Assembly: GCA_041655595.1 (NCBI GenBank)
Contig: JBBAFB010000135.1
Span: 1 to 5,381, forward strand
Origin: JBBAFB01 sp041655595
Lineage (GTDB): Bacteria > Bacillota > DULZ01
Length of the DNA stretch: 5,381 bases
Direction: 5' to 3'
The notes under the pieces were generated by a model, which saw only the letters and a program-made list of their open reading frames with translations, was not told the origin of the DNA and did not search any database. Below are positions 1 through 5,381 of the stretch, piece by piece; positions within the stretch are counted from its first letter, which is position 1; every line of letters starts with the position of its first letter. Position numbers and translations under genes: made by a program.

Positions 1-962
1 AAGGCGGCTATACCGGCTATACCTGCAATACCAAAACCGGGCAACACTAAAACTTCAACTGCCAATAGTACTAAGCCAATAAAAAAGATCAAGACTGTTT
101 CCCAACCGGATAAACCGGTAAGAATACTGCCGCCAAAATATAATAATAAGGCCATTACTCCAAGGGTACCCGGAATACCAAAGCCTATGGTAAAAATTTC
201 AATTACCAAGCCTGCTATGCCAATGGTAAGCAAAATGGGCATGACAGTGGGACTGGTTACCCAACGTGCTACTTGCTCCGCCAAGCTAATTTGATATTTT
301 TGTACAGAGGCTCCTTCAAAGCCCTTCATTTTTAATAACTCTTCCAAGGAGGAAGCATTGCCATCACTAAGGCCCAACTCCCTGGCTTCCCTGTCTGTTA
401 GGGTTAAAAGCTTACCCGCCTCTACCACTCCCGGGATAATTATATCAGAATCAACCATTCCCTTAGCCAGTTCAGCCGCCCTGTCAGGATCCCTGCCATT
501 TTTTTCTGCCGCCATAGAAGCCCTGGCCGCCATCCGACTGGACCAGGCCGAAACTGTCTTCTCATCGGCTTTTTCGGTACCAATTCTGGGCTCTGCCGCC
601 CCTATCGTAGTTCCCGGAGCCATAATCAATTCATCTGCACTAAATGCTATCAAAGCCCCTGCCGACCGAGCACCGCCTGTCACATACGCAACAACAGGCA
701 TTTTTTGCTGCTGTAGCAATTTTTCAATTTCTTCCGCCGCCGCCACATATCCGCCGGGGGAATCAATTTCTAATACTACCAAACTGGCTCCCTCCAGCTC
801 TGCCTCGGCAAAAGCTCTTTTAAGCATTTCGCTCAAGCCCTTTTCAATAGTACCTTCTATGGGAAGGACATAAACTAACTCATTCTCCGCTTTTGTCGGC
901 ACCATCAGAAAAATAGAGAAACAAAAAACCACTAGTAATACTATTGCCAACTTTTGCTTCAT
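1..962 (-). CDS. NfeD-type (YqeZ-like) membrane-bound serine protease, 3' end cut by window edge
   Basis: Seen: an open frame of 320 codons from ATG at 962 to the left edge with no stop. Residues 1-25 form a Sec signal peptide (MKQK, hydrophobic core, then a TKA cleavage site). Residues 28-210 resemble the ClpP/crotonase-like protease of long NfeD proteins: DSPGG at 67-71, GGARSAGA at 96-103 with likely nucleophile Ser100, APGTTIGAAEP at 115-125, and NGRDP at 155-159. Hydrophobic segments begin around 240-256, 262-284 and 289-307, starting the membrane region; the expected C-terminal OB-fold (NfeD) domain would lie off the window. A strong AGGAGGG site 5 nt upstream fixes the start. Known: archaeal PH1510-N is a Ser-Lys protease cleaving a stomatin; in B. 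subtilis the homologue yqeZ is followed by floA and belongs to the SigW regulon. Inferred: membrane quality control with a flotillin-like partner. Odd: the catalytic lysine is not obvious at the PH1510-like position. Confidence 0.9.
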   Translation of the reverse strand, partial: MKQKLAIVLLVVFCFSIFLMVPTKAENELVYVLPIEGTIEKGLSEMLKRAFAEAELEGASLVVLEIDSPGGYVAAAEEIEKLLQQQKMPVVAYVTGGARSAGALIAFSADELIMAPGTTIGAAEPRIGTEKADEKTVSAWSSRMAARASMAAEKNGRDPDRAAELAKGMVDSDIIIPGVVEAGKLLTLTDREARELGLSDGNASSLEELLKMKGFEGASVQKYQISLAEQVARWVTSPTVMPILLTIGIAGLVIEIFTIGFGIPGTLGVMALLLYFGGSILTGLSGWETVLIFFIGLVLLAVEVLVLPGFGIAGIAGIAA

Positions 963-967
963 ATCAA

Positions 968-974
968 CCCTCCT
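968..974 (-). promoter_or_regulatory. Ribosome binding site of the nfeD-type gene
   Basis: The minus strand reads AGGAGGG, 5 nt before the ATG at 962. It is nearly full complementarity to the 16S rRNA 3' end and it decides the start, placing it directly before a typical signal peptide. Confidence 0.85.
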
Positions 975-997
975 CTTGCTGTTTTCTCTCTATTTTT

Positions 998-1003
998 ATT
1001 ATA
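998..1003 (-). promoter_or_regulatory. Possible -10 box (TATAAT) for the nfeD-type gene
   Basis: A perfect TATAAT on the minus strand begins about 10 nt beyond the rpsU terminator stem. It would start transcription near 991, giving a leader of about 30 nt that contains the AGGAGGG site. The matching -35 region (about 1021-1027) falls inside the terminator hairpin and is poor (TACCAG or ATACCA). The strength of the promoter is therefore uncertain; the surroundings are AT-rich and a chance TATAAT is possible. No SigW-type TGAAAC...CGTA pair is visible, although SigW controls the B. subtilis homologue. Confidence 0.4.
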
Positions 1004-1007
1004 AAGG

Positions 1008-1046
1008 AAAAATTGAAAGTCTGGTATTAATATACCAGACTTTCAA
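1008..1046 (-). terminator. Intrinsic terminator after rpsU
   Basis: Positions 1013-1027 and 1032-1046 are perfect reverse complements: a 15-bp stem around a 4-nt loop. On the minus strand the stem is followed directly by five T (1012-1008), then CCTTT. It begins 52 nt past the rpsU stop codon. The plus-strand side has no T-run after the stem (it is A-rich), so termination is expected only in the minus direction. The stem is AT-rich (5 G/C pairs of 15), but it is long and unbroken. Confidence 0.85.
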
Positions 1047-1098
1047 AAGAAAATAAACTTTGTTATTGCTGCCGTAAATAACCAACAATGTAGCACAG

Positions 1099-1275
1099 TT
1101 ATTTAAAGCGACGCTTGCGAGCGGCTTCTGATTTCTTTTTCTTTTTAACACTAGGTTTCTCGTAGTGTTCACGCCTTCTCGCCTCAGACAAAACGCCCGC
1201 CCTTTGACAAGAGCGCTTAAAACGGCGTAGAGCGGCGTCTAGGGTTTCATTTTTGCCGATCCGTACTTCACTCAC
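1099..1275 (-). CDS. rpsU: 30S ribosomal protein S21
   Basis: A 58-residue, strongly basic protein. It is a component of the small ribosomal subunit; in model bacteria S21 helps in initiation near the 3' end of 16S rRNA. Seen: the family hallmarks KNETLDAALRRFKRS (8-22), ARRREHYEKPS (33-43) and the lysine-rich tail ending KKKKKSEAARKRRFK, which line up with B. subtilis S21 (57 residues). The start chosen is GTG at 1275. The open frame extends upstream to a TTG at 1323, but that adds 16 non-homologous residues and lacks a ribosome site, while a GGAGGGGAGGG run lies upstream of the GTG. Context: it sits between its own promoter and a strong terminator, so it can form a single-gene unit. In B. 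subtilis rpsU is followed by yqeY; that gene is missing here. Confidence 0.96.
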   Translation of the reverse strand: MSEVRIGKNETLDAALRRFKRSCQRAGVLSEARRREHYEKPSVKKKKKSEAARKRRFK

Positions 1276-1286
1276 AGCTCTATTTT

Positions 1287-1297
1287 CCCTCCCCTCC
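1287..1297 (-). promoter_or_regulatory. Ribosome binding site of rpsU
   Basis: The minus strand reads GGAGGGGAGGG, containing two overlapping GGAGG cores. It ends 11 nt before the GTG start at 1275, a slightly long spacing. No other in-frame start lies between it and GTG, so it supports the short S21 start rather than TTG at 1323. Confidence 0.75.
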
Positions 1298-1307
1298 ACT
1301 ACTAACC

Positions 1308-1352
1308 ATCTAGAAAGAAACAAACACTTTCAAAAAGTGTTTACTACTAGAT
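1308..1352 (-). promoter_or_regulatory. Structured rpsU leader (two stacked helices)
   Basis: In the transcript between the 1386-1414 promoter and rpsU, AAACACTTT (1342-1334) pairs with AAAGTGTTT (1330-1322) around a 3-nt loop. An outer ATCTAG (1352-1347) can pair with CTAGAT (1313-1308), enclosing unpaired segments of 4 and 8 nt. The structure ends 10 nt before the Shine-Dalgarno run. The inner helix is followed by GTTTCTTTCT, a broken U-rich stretch. It could be a weak terminator or attenuator, a translational regulator, or an mRNA-stabilising hairpin. The pairing is visible; the function is inference. Confidence 0.5.
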
Positions 1353-1385
1353 TTCGCAAAATATGCTTAAAATCGTACATATTAA

Positions 1386-1414
1386 ATTATACAACATTGG
1401 TTGATGAGCGTCAA
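1386..1414 (-). promoter_or_regulatory. Sigma-A-type promoter of rpsU
   Basis: The minus strand has TTGACG (1414-1409), a 17-nt spacer, and TATAAT (1391-1386). This is 5/6 and 6/6 to the housekeeping consensus with ideal spacing. The predicted start is near 1379, giving a leader of about 100 nt before the rpsU GTG. The -35 box begins two bases after the stop codon of the HIT gene (1417-1419). rpsU can thus be transcribed independently of the upstream heat-shock/HIT genes. Confidence 0.85.
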
Positions 1415-1416
1415 GA

Positions 1417-1758
1417 CTAGAGTCTTACCCCCAATTTGCGCCCTCCCAGTAAATGATAGTGCAAGTGGAATACTACCTGGCCCCCGTCTTCCTTGCAGTT
1501 ATTAACCAAGCGGAAACCTTTTTGATCTAAATCAAAATCTTTGGCAATTTGGTTAGCTACTAAATGTATTTTTCCGATTAACTCCACATCTTCTGCTGTA
1601 ATGGCTGTCAGATCGGAAATATGCTTTTTAGGAATAATTAAAATGTGTACCGGTGTGACAGGGTTAATATCTTTAAAGGCCATTATTTCCTGATCTTCAT
1701 AGACTATCTCGCTGGGTAATTCTTTTTTGACAATTTTACAAAAAATACAGTCATTCAT
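1417..1758 (-). CDS. HIT-family (HinT-like) nucleotide-binding hydrolase
   Basis: A 113-residue cytoplasmic protein, the usual size for HinT. The histidine-triad motif is at 98-102 (H-L-H-Y-H, in the context VFHLHYHLLGGR), with His100 the expected nucleophile by comparison with HINT1. NINPV-like and PVHILIIPKKH segments (32-46) and NNCKEDGGQ (86-94) complete the fold. CIFC at 4-7 together with His46 looks like the zinc site found in many bacterial HIT proteins. Known: HinT enzymes hydrolyse purine nucleoside phosphoramidates and aminoacyl-AMPs; the physiological substrate is often unclear. Start: ATG at 1758 with AAGGAGG (1774-1768) 9 nt upstream. It follows mtaB by 82 nt and precedes the rpsU promoter. 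It may be read from the upstream operon; no convincing promoter of its own is visible. Confidence 0.95.
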   Translation of the reverse strand: MNDCIFCKIVKKELPSEIVYEDQEIMAFKDINPVTPVHILIIPKKHISDLTAITAEDVELIGKIHLVANQIAKDFDLDQKGFRLVNNCKEDGGQVVFHLHYHLLGGRKLGVRL

Positions 1759-1767
1759 CCCAAGCCG

Positions 1768-1774
1768 CCTCCTT
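1768..1774 (-). promoter_or_regulatory. Ribosome binding site of the HIT-family gene
   Basis: The minus strand reads AAGGAGG, 9 nt before the ATG at 1758. It selects this ATG, which is directly followed by the conserved CIFC motif. Confidence 0.85.
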
Positions 1775-1840
1775 TTAAAAACATCTCAATATAAATATTT
1801 CGTCAAAACCCGGCAAAAAACCTTCTTTAAATTAGTAAAT

Positions 1841-3148
1841 TTACAGCGATGTAGCCTCACCGATTAAATAGCCATCCTTTAACTCCCTTAAAACGATGGG
1901 AAGTAATCTGTTCCTTAGTTCTCCCTTCCCGGTAAACCGTACCTTAAGATAATTATCAGTGTGACCCTCCCAAATATTATTGCCTAAATCTGTCTCTACC
2001 AAAACAGCAACCGTTTTATTTAAAAATTTGTCAGCATAATTTTTCGCCAAGATTTTACCCAGATCTATAAATTGAGCGCTTCTGATGTCTTTGGTTTTTG
2101 CGTCAACCTGATCAGGGAAACCGGCCGCCTTGGTACCCTGCCTGGGGGAATATTTAAAGACATGTAAATCAGCCAATTCCAGTTCCTTAACAAAATCCAA
2201 AGAGGCCCGGTGTTCTTCTGCCGTCTCGCCGGGGAAACCCACCATAATATCTGTAGTTATAGCTATTCCGGGTCTTTTTTCCCTTAGCTTTCCAACCAAA
2301 TCCGCAAACTGGGGGGTAGAGTATTTCCTTCTCATTCGCTGCAAAACACTTTGGCTGCCGCTTTGAAGGGAAATATGCAAATGAGGGCAAAACAACTCAT
2401 ACGAGGTCAACGTTTCTACCAGGGCGGGAGTAAAATCATTGGGGTCTAAAGAACTGATTCTGACCCTCAACAAGCCGGGTACGGCCGTCAGCTCTTTGAG
2501 AAGCCAATTAAGATTTATCCCCTCCTGTAAATCTTGTCCATAGGCTCCGGTGCAGATTCCCGTTAAGACCAGCTCCTGATAACCTAACCCCACCAGCCTA
2601 TTTGCTTCCTGTATTATGTTTTCCGGTTGCCTACTCCTAACTGGTCCCCTGGCAAAAGGAATAATGCAATAGGTGCAAAAATTTTGGCAACCCTCTTGTA
2701 TCTTGATGAAACCGCGCACCCTACCGGTTTCCTCCAAGATGAGCTCCTCGAAAACCTTAGTTCTTAAAATATCCTGCACCTTGTTGATAGGTTGCCGGTC
2801 CTTTCCCACTTGGCTGACCAAATCCACAATCTGGCCTCGATACTGGGTTCCTATCACCAAATCTACCCCCGGAATCTTCAGGACATCCCCCGGGGCTATT
2901 TGGGCATAACAGCCTGTAACCACAACAATGGCATCTTTGTTGTTCTTAATGGCTTTACGAATCATCTGCCTTGACTTCCGATCCCCTGAGTGGGTAACCG
3001 TGCAGGTATGGATTACATAAACATTCGCTTCTGCTTCAAAATCCACTACTGAGTAACCGGCTTTACGAAAAAGAGATTGCATCGCTTCCGCTTCACTTTG
3101 ATTAACCTTGCAGCCCAGAGTGTGAAAGGCGACTCTTTTATTTGTCAA
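1841..3148 (-). CDS. mtaB: tRNA t6A37 methylthiotransferase MtaB (YqeV), radical SAM
   Basis: A 435-residue enzyme converting N6-threonylcarbamoyladenosine at tRNA position 37 to its 2-methylthio form, which supports decoding of ANN codons. Seen: the N-terminal methylthiotransferase domain with cysteines 13 (HTLGCKVNQSE), 49 (HTCTVT) and 80 (TGCYAQ) for one iron-sulfur cluster; the radical SAM motif C154-x3-C158-x2-C161 for the other; conserved radical SAM segments SSLDP and HISLQSG; and a C-terminal TRAM-like region at about 378-435. HTLGCKVN at the very N-terminus favours MtaB over MiaB or RimO. Start: TTG at 3148 with AGGAGGGG 6 nt upstream; there is no better start, and it gives the family's usual N-terminus. 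It overlaps the end of rsmE by 11 nt, implying translational coupling. The order matches yqeU-yqeV of the B. subtilis dnaK operon. Confidence 0.95.
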   Translation of the reverse strand: MTNKRVAFHTLGCKVNQSEAEAMQSLFRKAGYSVVDFEAEANVYVIHTCTVTHSGDRKSRQMIRKAIKNNKDAIVVVTGCYAQIAPGDVLKIPGVDLVIGTQYRGQIVDLVSQVGKDRQPINKVQDILRTKVFEELILEETGRVRGFIKIQEGCQNFCTYCIIPFARGPVRSRQPENIIQEANRLVGLGYQELVLTGICTGAYGQDLQEGINLNWLLKELTAVPGLLRVRISSLDPNDFTPALVETLTSYELFCPHLHISLQSGSQSVLQRMRRKYSTPQFADLVGKLREKRPGIAITTDIMVGFPGETAEEHRASLDFVKELELADLHVFKYSPRQGTKAAGFPDQVDAKTKDIRSAQFIDLGKILAKNYADKFLNKTVAVLVETDLGNNIWEGHTDNYLKVRFTGKGELRNRLLPIVLRELKDGYLIGEATSL

Positions 3149-3905
3149 CGCTGACCCCTCCTAAATCCCCCAGTTCATACATAACCATAGTAATAGCCAC
3201 TATAGCGGCCGTTTCCACCCTTAAAATTCTAGGTCCCAAGGAAAGGGAAATGGCTCCGTATCTTCTTGCCAGCTCCACTTCCTGATCTTCGAAACCTCCC
3301 TCGGGGCCAATGAGCAAGACGATTTGCCTCTCCTTGCTATTCCTTGCTTTGTTTAAAACCTCTTTAATTCCTTCCGTCCTTTCCCCTTCCCAGGGAAGTA
3401 AAATTAAAGCGTCCTTGTCTACCTTATCCAAGGCCTCCTCAAAGGTCGGTGAATATTCAACTTGAGGAATCCAACTTCGCCTGCATTGCTTTGCGGCCTC
3501 TTGAGCTATCTTTTGCCAGCGAATGTTTCTATCCGTAGCCTTAGCTTTAGACAATTGTACTACGGATCGGTGCATAGCCACGGGGACAATACCCGCCACT
3601 CCCAACTCGGTAGCCTTTTGAATGATAAACTCCAGTTTATCACCTTTGGGGAGTCCCTGAATTAAAACAAGCTCTAAAGGCGGCTCCGTTTTATCCGAGG
3701 TGGTCTCAACAATTCTCCCCACAGCTTCCTTTTGATAGATTTCTTCCAGCAGACAAAAATATAAATTACCGCTACCATCGGCAACGGTAATTTTATCCCC
3801 GCATTTTAAGCGCAATACTCGAGTCAGATGTGTAAAATCCTCACCAATTATTGTTACCTTATTACCCCTTATTTGTTTCGTGTTAACAATAAAATGATGT
3901 GCCAC
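3138..3905 (-). CDS. rsmE: 16S rRNA (uracil-1498-N3)-methyltransferase RsmE (YqeU)
   Basis: A 255-residue SPOUT-class methyltransferase, normal length for the family, that makes m3U1498 in the decoding region of 16S rRNA using S-adenosylmethionine. Seen: an N-terminal PUA-like domain (about 1-70, with HLTRVLRLKCGD at 26-37), then the knotted catalytic domain with GLPKGDK (84-90), QKATELGV (96-103), AAKQCRRSWIP (137-147), the SAM-binding GPEGGF (200-205) and LGPRILRVETA (223-233). The last two are the family's signature. Start: GTG at 3905, 3 nt after the prmA stop codon, with AGGAAGGA in the end of prmA as ribosome site. It sits between prmA and mtaB as in the Bacillus heat-shock operon, so it is probably co-transcribed with dnaJ. 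Confidence 0.96.
   Translation of the reverse strand: MAHHFIVNTKQIRGNKVTIIGEDFTHLTRVLRLKCGDKITVADGSGNLYFCLLEEIYQKEAVGRIVETTSDKTEPPLELVLIQGLPKGDKLEFIIQKATELGVAGIVPVAMHRSVVQLSKAKATDRNIRWQKIAQEAAKQCRRSWIPQVEYSPTFEEALDKVDKDALILLPWEGERTEGIKEVLNKARNSKERQIVLLIGPEGGFEDQEVELARRYGAISLSLGPRILRVETAAIVAITMVMYELGDLGGVSVDK
3155..3162 (-). promoter_or_regulatory. Ribosome binding site deciding the TTG start of mtaB
   Basis: The minus strand reads AGGAGGGG inside the last codons of rsmE (encoding Gly-Gly-Val), 6 nt before TTG at 3148. The strong site compensates for the weak start codon and lets ribosomes ending rsmE restart on mtaB. Confidence 0.8.
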
Positions 3906-3908
3906 TGC

Positions 3909-4844
3909 TTATTCCTTCCTCGCTACTATGGAAACCCATTCCCCTTCTTGTTGGGTTTCTAAAATATCAAAGCCCAGACCAACCAAGGCAGACTCCACCT
4001 CCAAACGGCGGTCGCTGATAATACCTGATGTTAACAACAGGCCTTTAGAGTTTAGTCTTTTATAAGCCTCGTTAGCCATCCTTAAAATGGGGTCGGCAGT
4101 TATATTAGCGATTATTAATTGATAGTTTCCCTCTATTCCCGTTAATAAATCATTATACTTGACAGTAACTTGCTCAGAAACCCCATTTAACTCCACATTT
4201 TGCTGAGCAATTTTAACGGCAAGAGTATCGTTATCCAGGGCCAGCACCGAACCGGCTTTTAGCCTGGCCCCCACTATTGCTAAAATACCTGAGCCTGAAC
4301 CAACATCAATTATATTGTCACCCGGCTGCAAATATTTTTCAATGGCCCTGATCATCATGGCAGTGGTAGGATGATTTCCCGTACCAAAGGCCATCCCCGG
4401 ATCCAACCGAACAACCAGCTCCTCTTGCTCGGGCAGATATTCTTCCCAAGAAGGACTAACCACAATCTGATCTCCAATTTTTTCAGGCTTATAATAGGAT
4501 TTCCAAGCGGTAGACCAATCCGCCTCAGCAATTTCTGCATAAGATACCTTGGCCAACCAGGAAACAAAATATTTTTCCAAACCTGAAAGCCTTTGCTCAA
4601 ATATTTTTAATCGCTCCTCCAGATTGTCTTCAACCGGTAAATAACCCTTGATAATGATATTTTCTGCTTCCAACAGTTCGGAAGGTAACTCATGGGCATC
4701 CCAAAGGCCCCTTTCTAAATATCCGGCAACTACTCTGGGATCCTCCACCACCACCCCTTGGGCACCGGTCTCATAAAAAAGATTGGCCACTGCTTCAGCA
4801 GCTTCTTCAGTTGTTTCAACGGAAATTTCTTGCCAACCAGCCAT
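3909..4844 (-). CDS. prmA: Ribosomal protein L11 methyltransferase PrmA (YqeT)
   Basis: A 311-residue SAM-dependent enzyme that methylates ribosomal protein L11. Seen: the N-terminal substrate-recognition domain (about 1-110; family-typical opening WQEISVETTEEAAEAVANLF and GAQGVVVED), then linker residues with WKSYYKP (114-120). The Rossmann methyltransferase domain carries LDPGMAFGTGNHPTT (147-161, a PrmA signature), the glycine-rich SAM loop DVGSGSGILAI (180-190), acidic LALDND (201-206) and the catalytic-loop-like NITADP (247-252). The length is close to the usual PrmA. Start: ATG at 4844 with AAAGGAG (4858-4852) 7 nt upstream. It is 26 nt after the dnaJ stop and 3 nt before the rsmE start, consistent with one operon. 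Loss of prmA is usually well tolerated in model bacteria, so its constant place beside dnaJ is notable. Confidence 0.96.
   Translation of the reverse strand: MAGWQEISVETTEEAAEAVANLFYETGAQGVVVEDPRVVAGYLERGLWDAHELPSELLEAENIIIKGYLPVEDNLEERLKIFEQRLSGLEKYFVSWLAKVSYAEIAEADWSTAWKSYYKPEKIGDQIVVSPSWEEYLPEQEELVVRLDPGMAFGTGNHPTTAMMIRAIEKYLQPGDNIIDVGSGSGILAIVGARLKAGSVLALDNDTLAVKIAQQNVELNGVSEQVTVKYNDLLTGIEGNYQLIIANITADPILRMANEAYKRLNSKGLLLTSGIISDRRLEVESALVGLGFDILETQQEGEWVSIVARKE
3913..3920 (-). promoter_or_regulatory. Ribosome binding site for the GTG start of rsmE
   Basis: The minus strand reads AGGAAGGA within the last sense codons of prmA, 7 nt before the GTG at 3905. It is weaker than the other sites in the window; close spacing to the prmA stop suggests translational coupling. 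Confidence 0.65.
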
Positions 4845-4870
4845 CTGAGCACTCCTTTCAGGGTAACATC

Positions 4871-5381
4871 CTAACCCCTAAAAACATCCTTAACTCTTTC
4901 GAAAAAACTTTTATCCTTGATCTGAAAATTTGTATTGCCCAGGGTATCGCCAAAACTTTTCAGTAAGGCTTTTTGTTCCTCATTCAAATTTGTAGGGGTT
5001 ATAACTTGCACGGTAACATGCTGATCACCTTTGCCCGAACCCTGCAAAAAAGGAATTCCTTTGCCTTTTAAAGTAAAAACCGCACCGCTTTGAGTGCCCT
5101 CAGCAACGTTGATGGTATCCTTGCCGTCTAAGGTGGGCACCTCTACTTCCGCACCAAGGGCAGCCTGTACCATGGTGATCGGTATTTCCAAAAAGATGTC
5201 TTGGTTTTTCCTTTTAAAAACCTTGTGTGGCCTTACCCTGATGACCACATATAGATCCCCCGGAGGGCCACCTAAAAGTCCTGCTTCACCCTCACCGGCC
5301 ACCCTCAACCGTGAGCCCGTATCAACTCCTGCTGGAATCGTCACAGTAATTTTTCTGGTCTTTCGCACCCTACCCTGTCCA
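4871..5381 (-). CDS. dnaJ: Chaperone protein DnaJ, C-terminal part (5' end outside window)
   Basis: The last 169 residues of the Hsp40 co-chaperone that delivers unfolded proteins to DnaK and stimulates its ATPase. The window begins at the final Gly-x-Gly of the last zinc-finger repeat (GQGRV), then shows the C-terminal substrate-binding domains: IPAGVDTGSRLR, VAGEGEAG, GPPGDLYVVIRVRPH, then FLEIPITMVQAALGAEVEVPTLDG, GTQSG, LKGKGIP and GDQHVTVQVITP, all typical of type I DnaJ. The J-domain, Gly/Phe linker and most of the zinc finger lie off the right edge. Apparent GTG starts inside the frame (for example at 5368) are internal valines, not real starts. A stop at 4871 is followed 26 nt later by prmA. 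Upstream hrcA-grpE-dnaK and a CIRCE operator are expected but not visible. Confidence 0.97.
   Translation of the reverse strand, partial: GQGRVRKTRKITVTIPAGVDTGSRLRVAGEGEAGLLGGPPGDLYVVIRVRPHKVFKRKNQDIFLEIPITMVQAALGAEVEVPTLDGKDTINVAEGTQSGAVFTLKGKGIPFLQGSGKGDQHVTVQVITPTNLNEEQKALLKSFGDTLGNTNFQIKDKSFFERVKDVFRG

Noticed and set aside
6..23. Tandem 9-nt repeat GGCTATACC x2 on the plus strand.
   Set aside because: It encodes a Gly-Ile-Ala repeat in a membrane segment of the NfeD-type protein; it is too short to be a separate element.
358..873. A 171-codon plus-strand open frame, Ser/Ala/Pro-rich.
   Set aside because: It lies antisense to the well-supported nfeD-type gene, has low-complexity composition typical of a shadow frame and no recognisable domain.
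1276..1323. Longer rpsU reading from TTG at 1323.
   Set aside because: The extra 16 residues have no match to S21, there is no ribosome site before the TTG, and the codons overlap the leader hairpin and the Shine-Dalgarno run of the GTG start.
1759..1840. Possible promoter or terminator between mtaB and the HIT gene: a TTGACG at 1801-1806 (minus) and short T-runs.
   Set aside because: The -10 position at 17-nt spacing reads TGTTTT, a poor match. The T-runs have no stable hairpin before them; the palindromes GTAAATTTAC and AAATATTT are short and AT-only.
2130..2974. Several 60-78-codon plus-strand and alternative minus-strand frames inside mtaB.
   Set aside because: They are shadows of mtaB with no ribosome sites, no domains and no conserved motifs.
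4355..4600. Overlapping 71- and 81-codon frames on both strands inside prmA.
   Set aside because: They are alternative frames of a gene with clear PrmA motifs; no independent support.
1..5381. Search for CRISPR repeats, insertion-sequence ends, tRNA/rRNA genes, phage or defence genes.
   Set aside because: None seen by eye; the window is almost fully occupied by conserved housekeeping genes with consistent strand and composition.

Overview
This is a housekeeping segment of a low-to-moderate GC Gram-positive (Firmicutes) chromosome. All seven genes lie on the minus strand. Read from the right edge they are dnaJ (3' part), prmA, rsmE, mtaB, a HIT-family gene, rpsU and the 5' part of a long nfeD-type membrane protease gene. 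The order dnaJ-prmA-rsmE-mtaB, followed by rpsU and an NfeD protein, matches the Bacillus subtilis dnaJ-yqeT-yqeU-yqeV ... rpsU-yqeY-yqeZ neighbourhood. Strong AGGAGG-type ribosome binding sites and frequent GTG/TTG starts also fit Firmicutes. An anaerobic clostridial lineage of the Desulfotomaculum/Peptococcaceae kind is my best guess, but that is inference from protein flavour and gene order.

Right block (about 5381-1841, minus): the tail of the heat-shock operon. DnaJ is a protein-folding co-chaperone. PrmA methylates ribosomal protein L11, RsmE methylates U1498 of 16S rRNA, and MtaB adds a methylthio group to t6A37 of tRNA. The genes are packed tightly: 26 nt between dnaJ and prmA, 3 nt between prmA and rsmE, and an 11-nt overlap between rsmE and mtaB. 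They look co-transcribed and translationally coupled. No promoter or terminator is visible between them. The hrcA/grpE/dnaK part and any CIRCE operator would lie beyond the right edge.

Middle block (1840-1007, minus): a HIT-family nucleotide hydrolase gene follows mtaB after an 82-nt gap with its own strong Shine-Dalgarno site. Just past its stop codon is a near-consensus sigma-A promoter (TTGACG-N17-TATAAT). It drives a leader of about 100 nt with a two-helix hairpin, then rpsU (ribosomal protein S21, GTG start), then a 15-bp perfect hairpin with a T-run that reads as an intrinsic terminator. rpsU therefore looks like its own transcription unit, possibly with readthrough from upstream.

Left block (962-1, minus): a secreted/membrane NfeD-type (YqeZ-like) protein with signal peptide, a ClpP-like serine protease domain and the start of its membrane region. 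It runs off the left edge. A TATAAT box lies directly behind the rpsU terminator. In B. subtilis the equivalent gene precedes the flotillin-like floA, which would be expected beyond the left edge. yqeY, which sits between rpsU and yqeZ in B. subtilis, is absent here.

I found no mobile element, CRISPR array, tRNA/rRNA or clearly novel system. The most interesting non-coding element is the structured rpsU leader. There is no gene-free stretch longer than about 150 nt.
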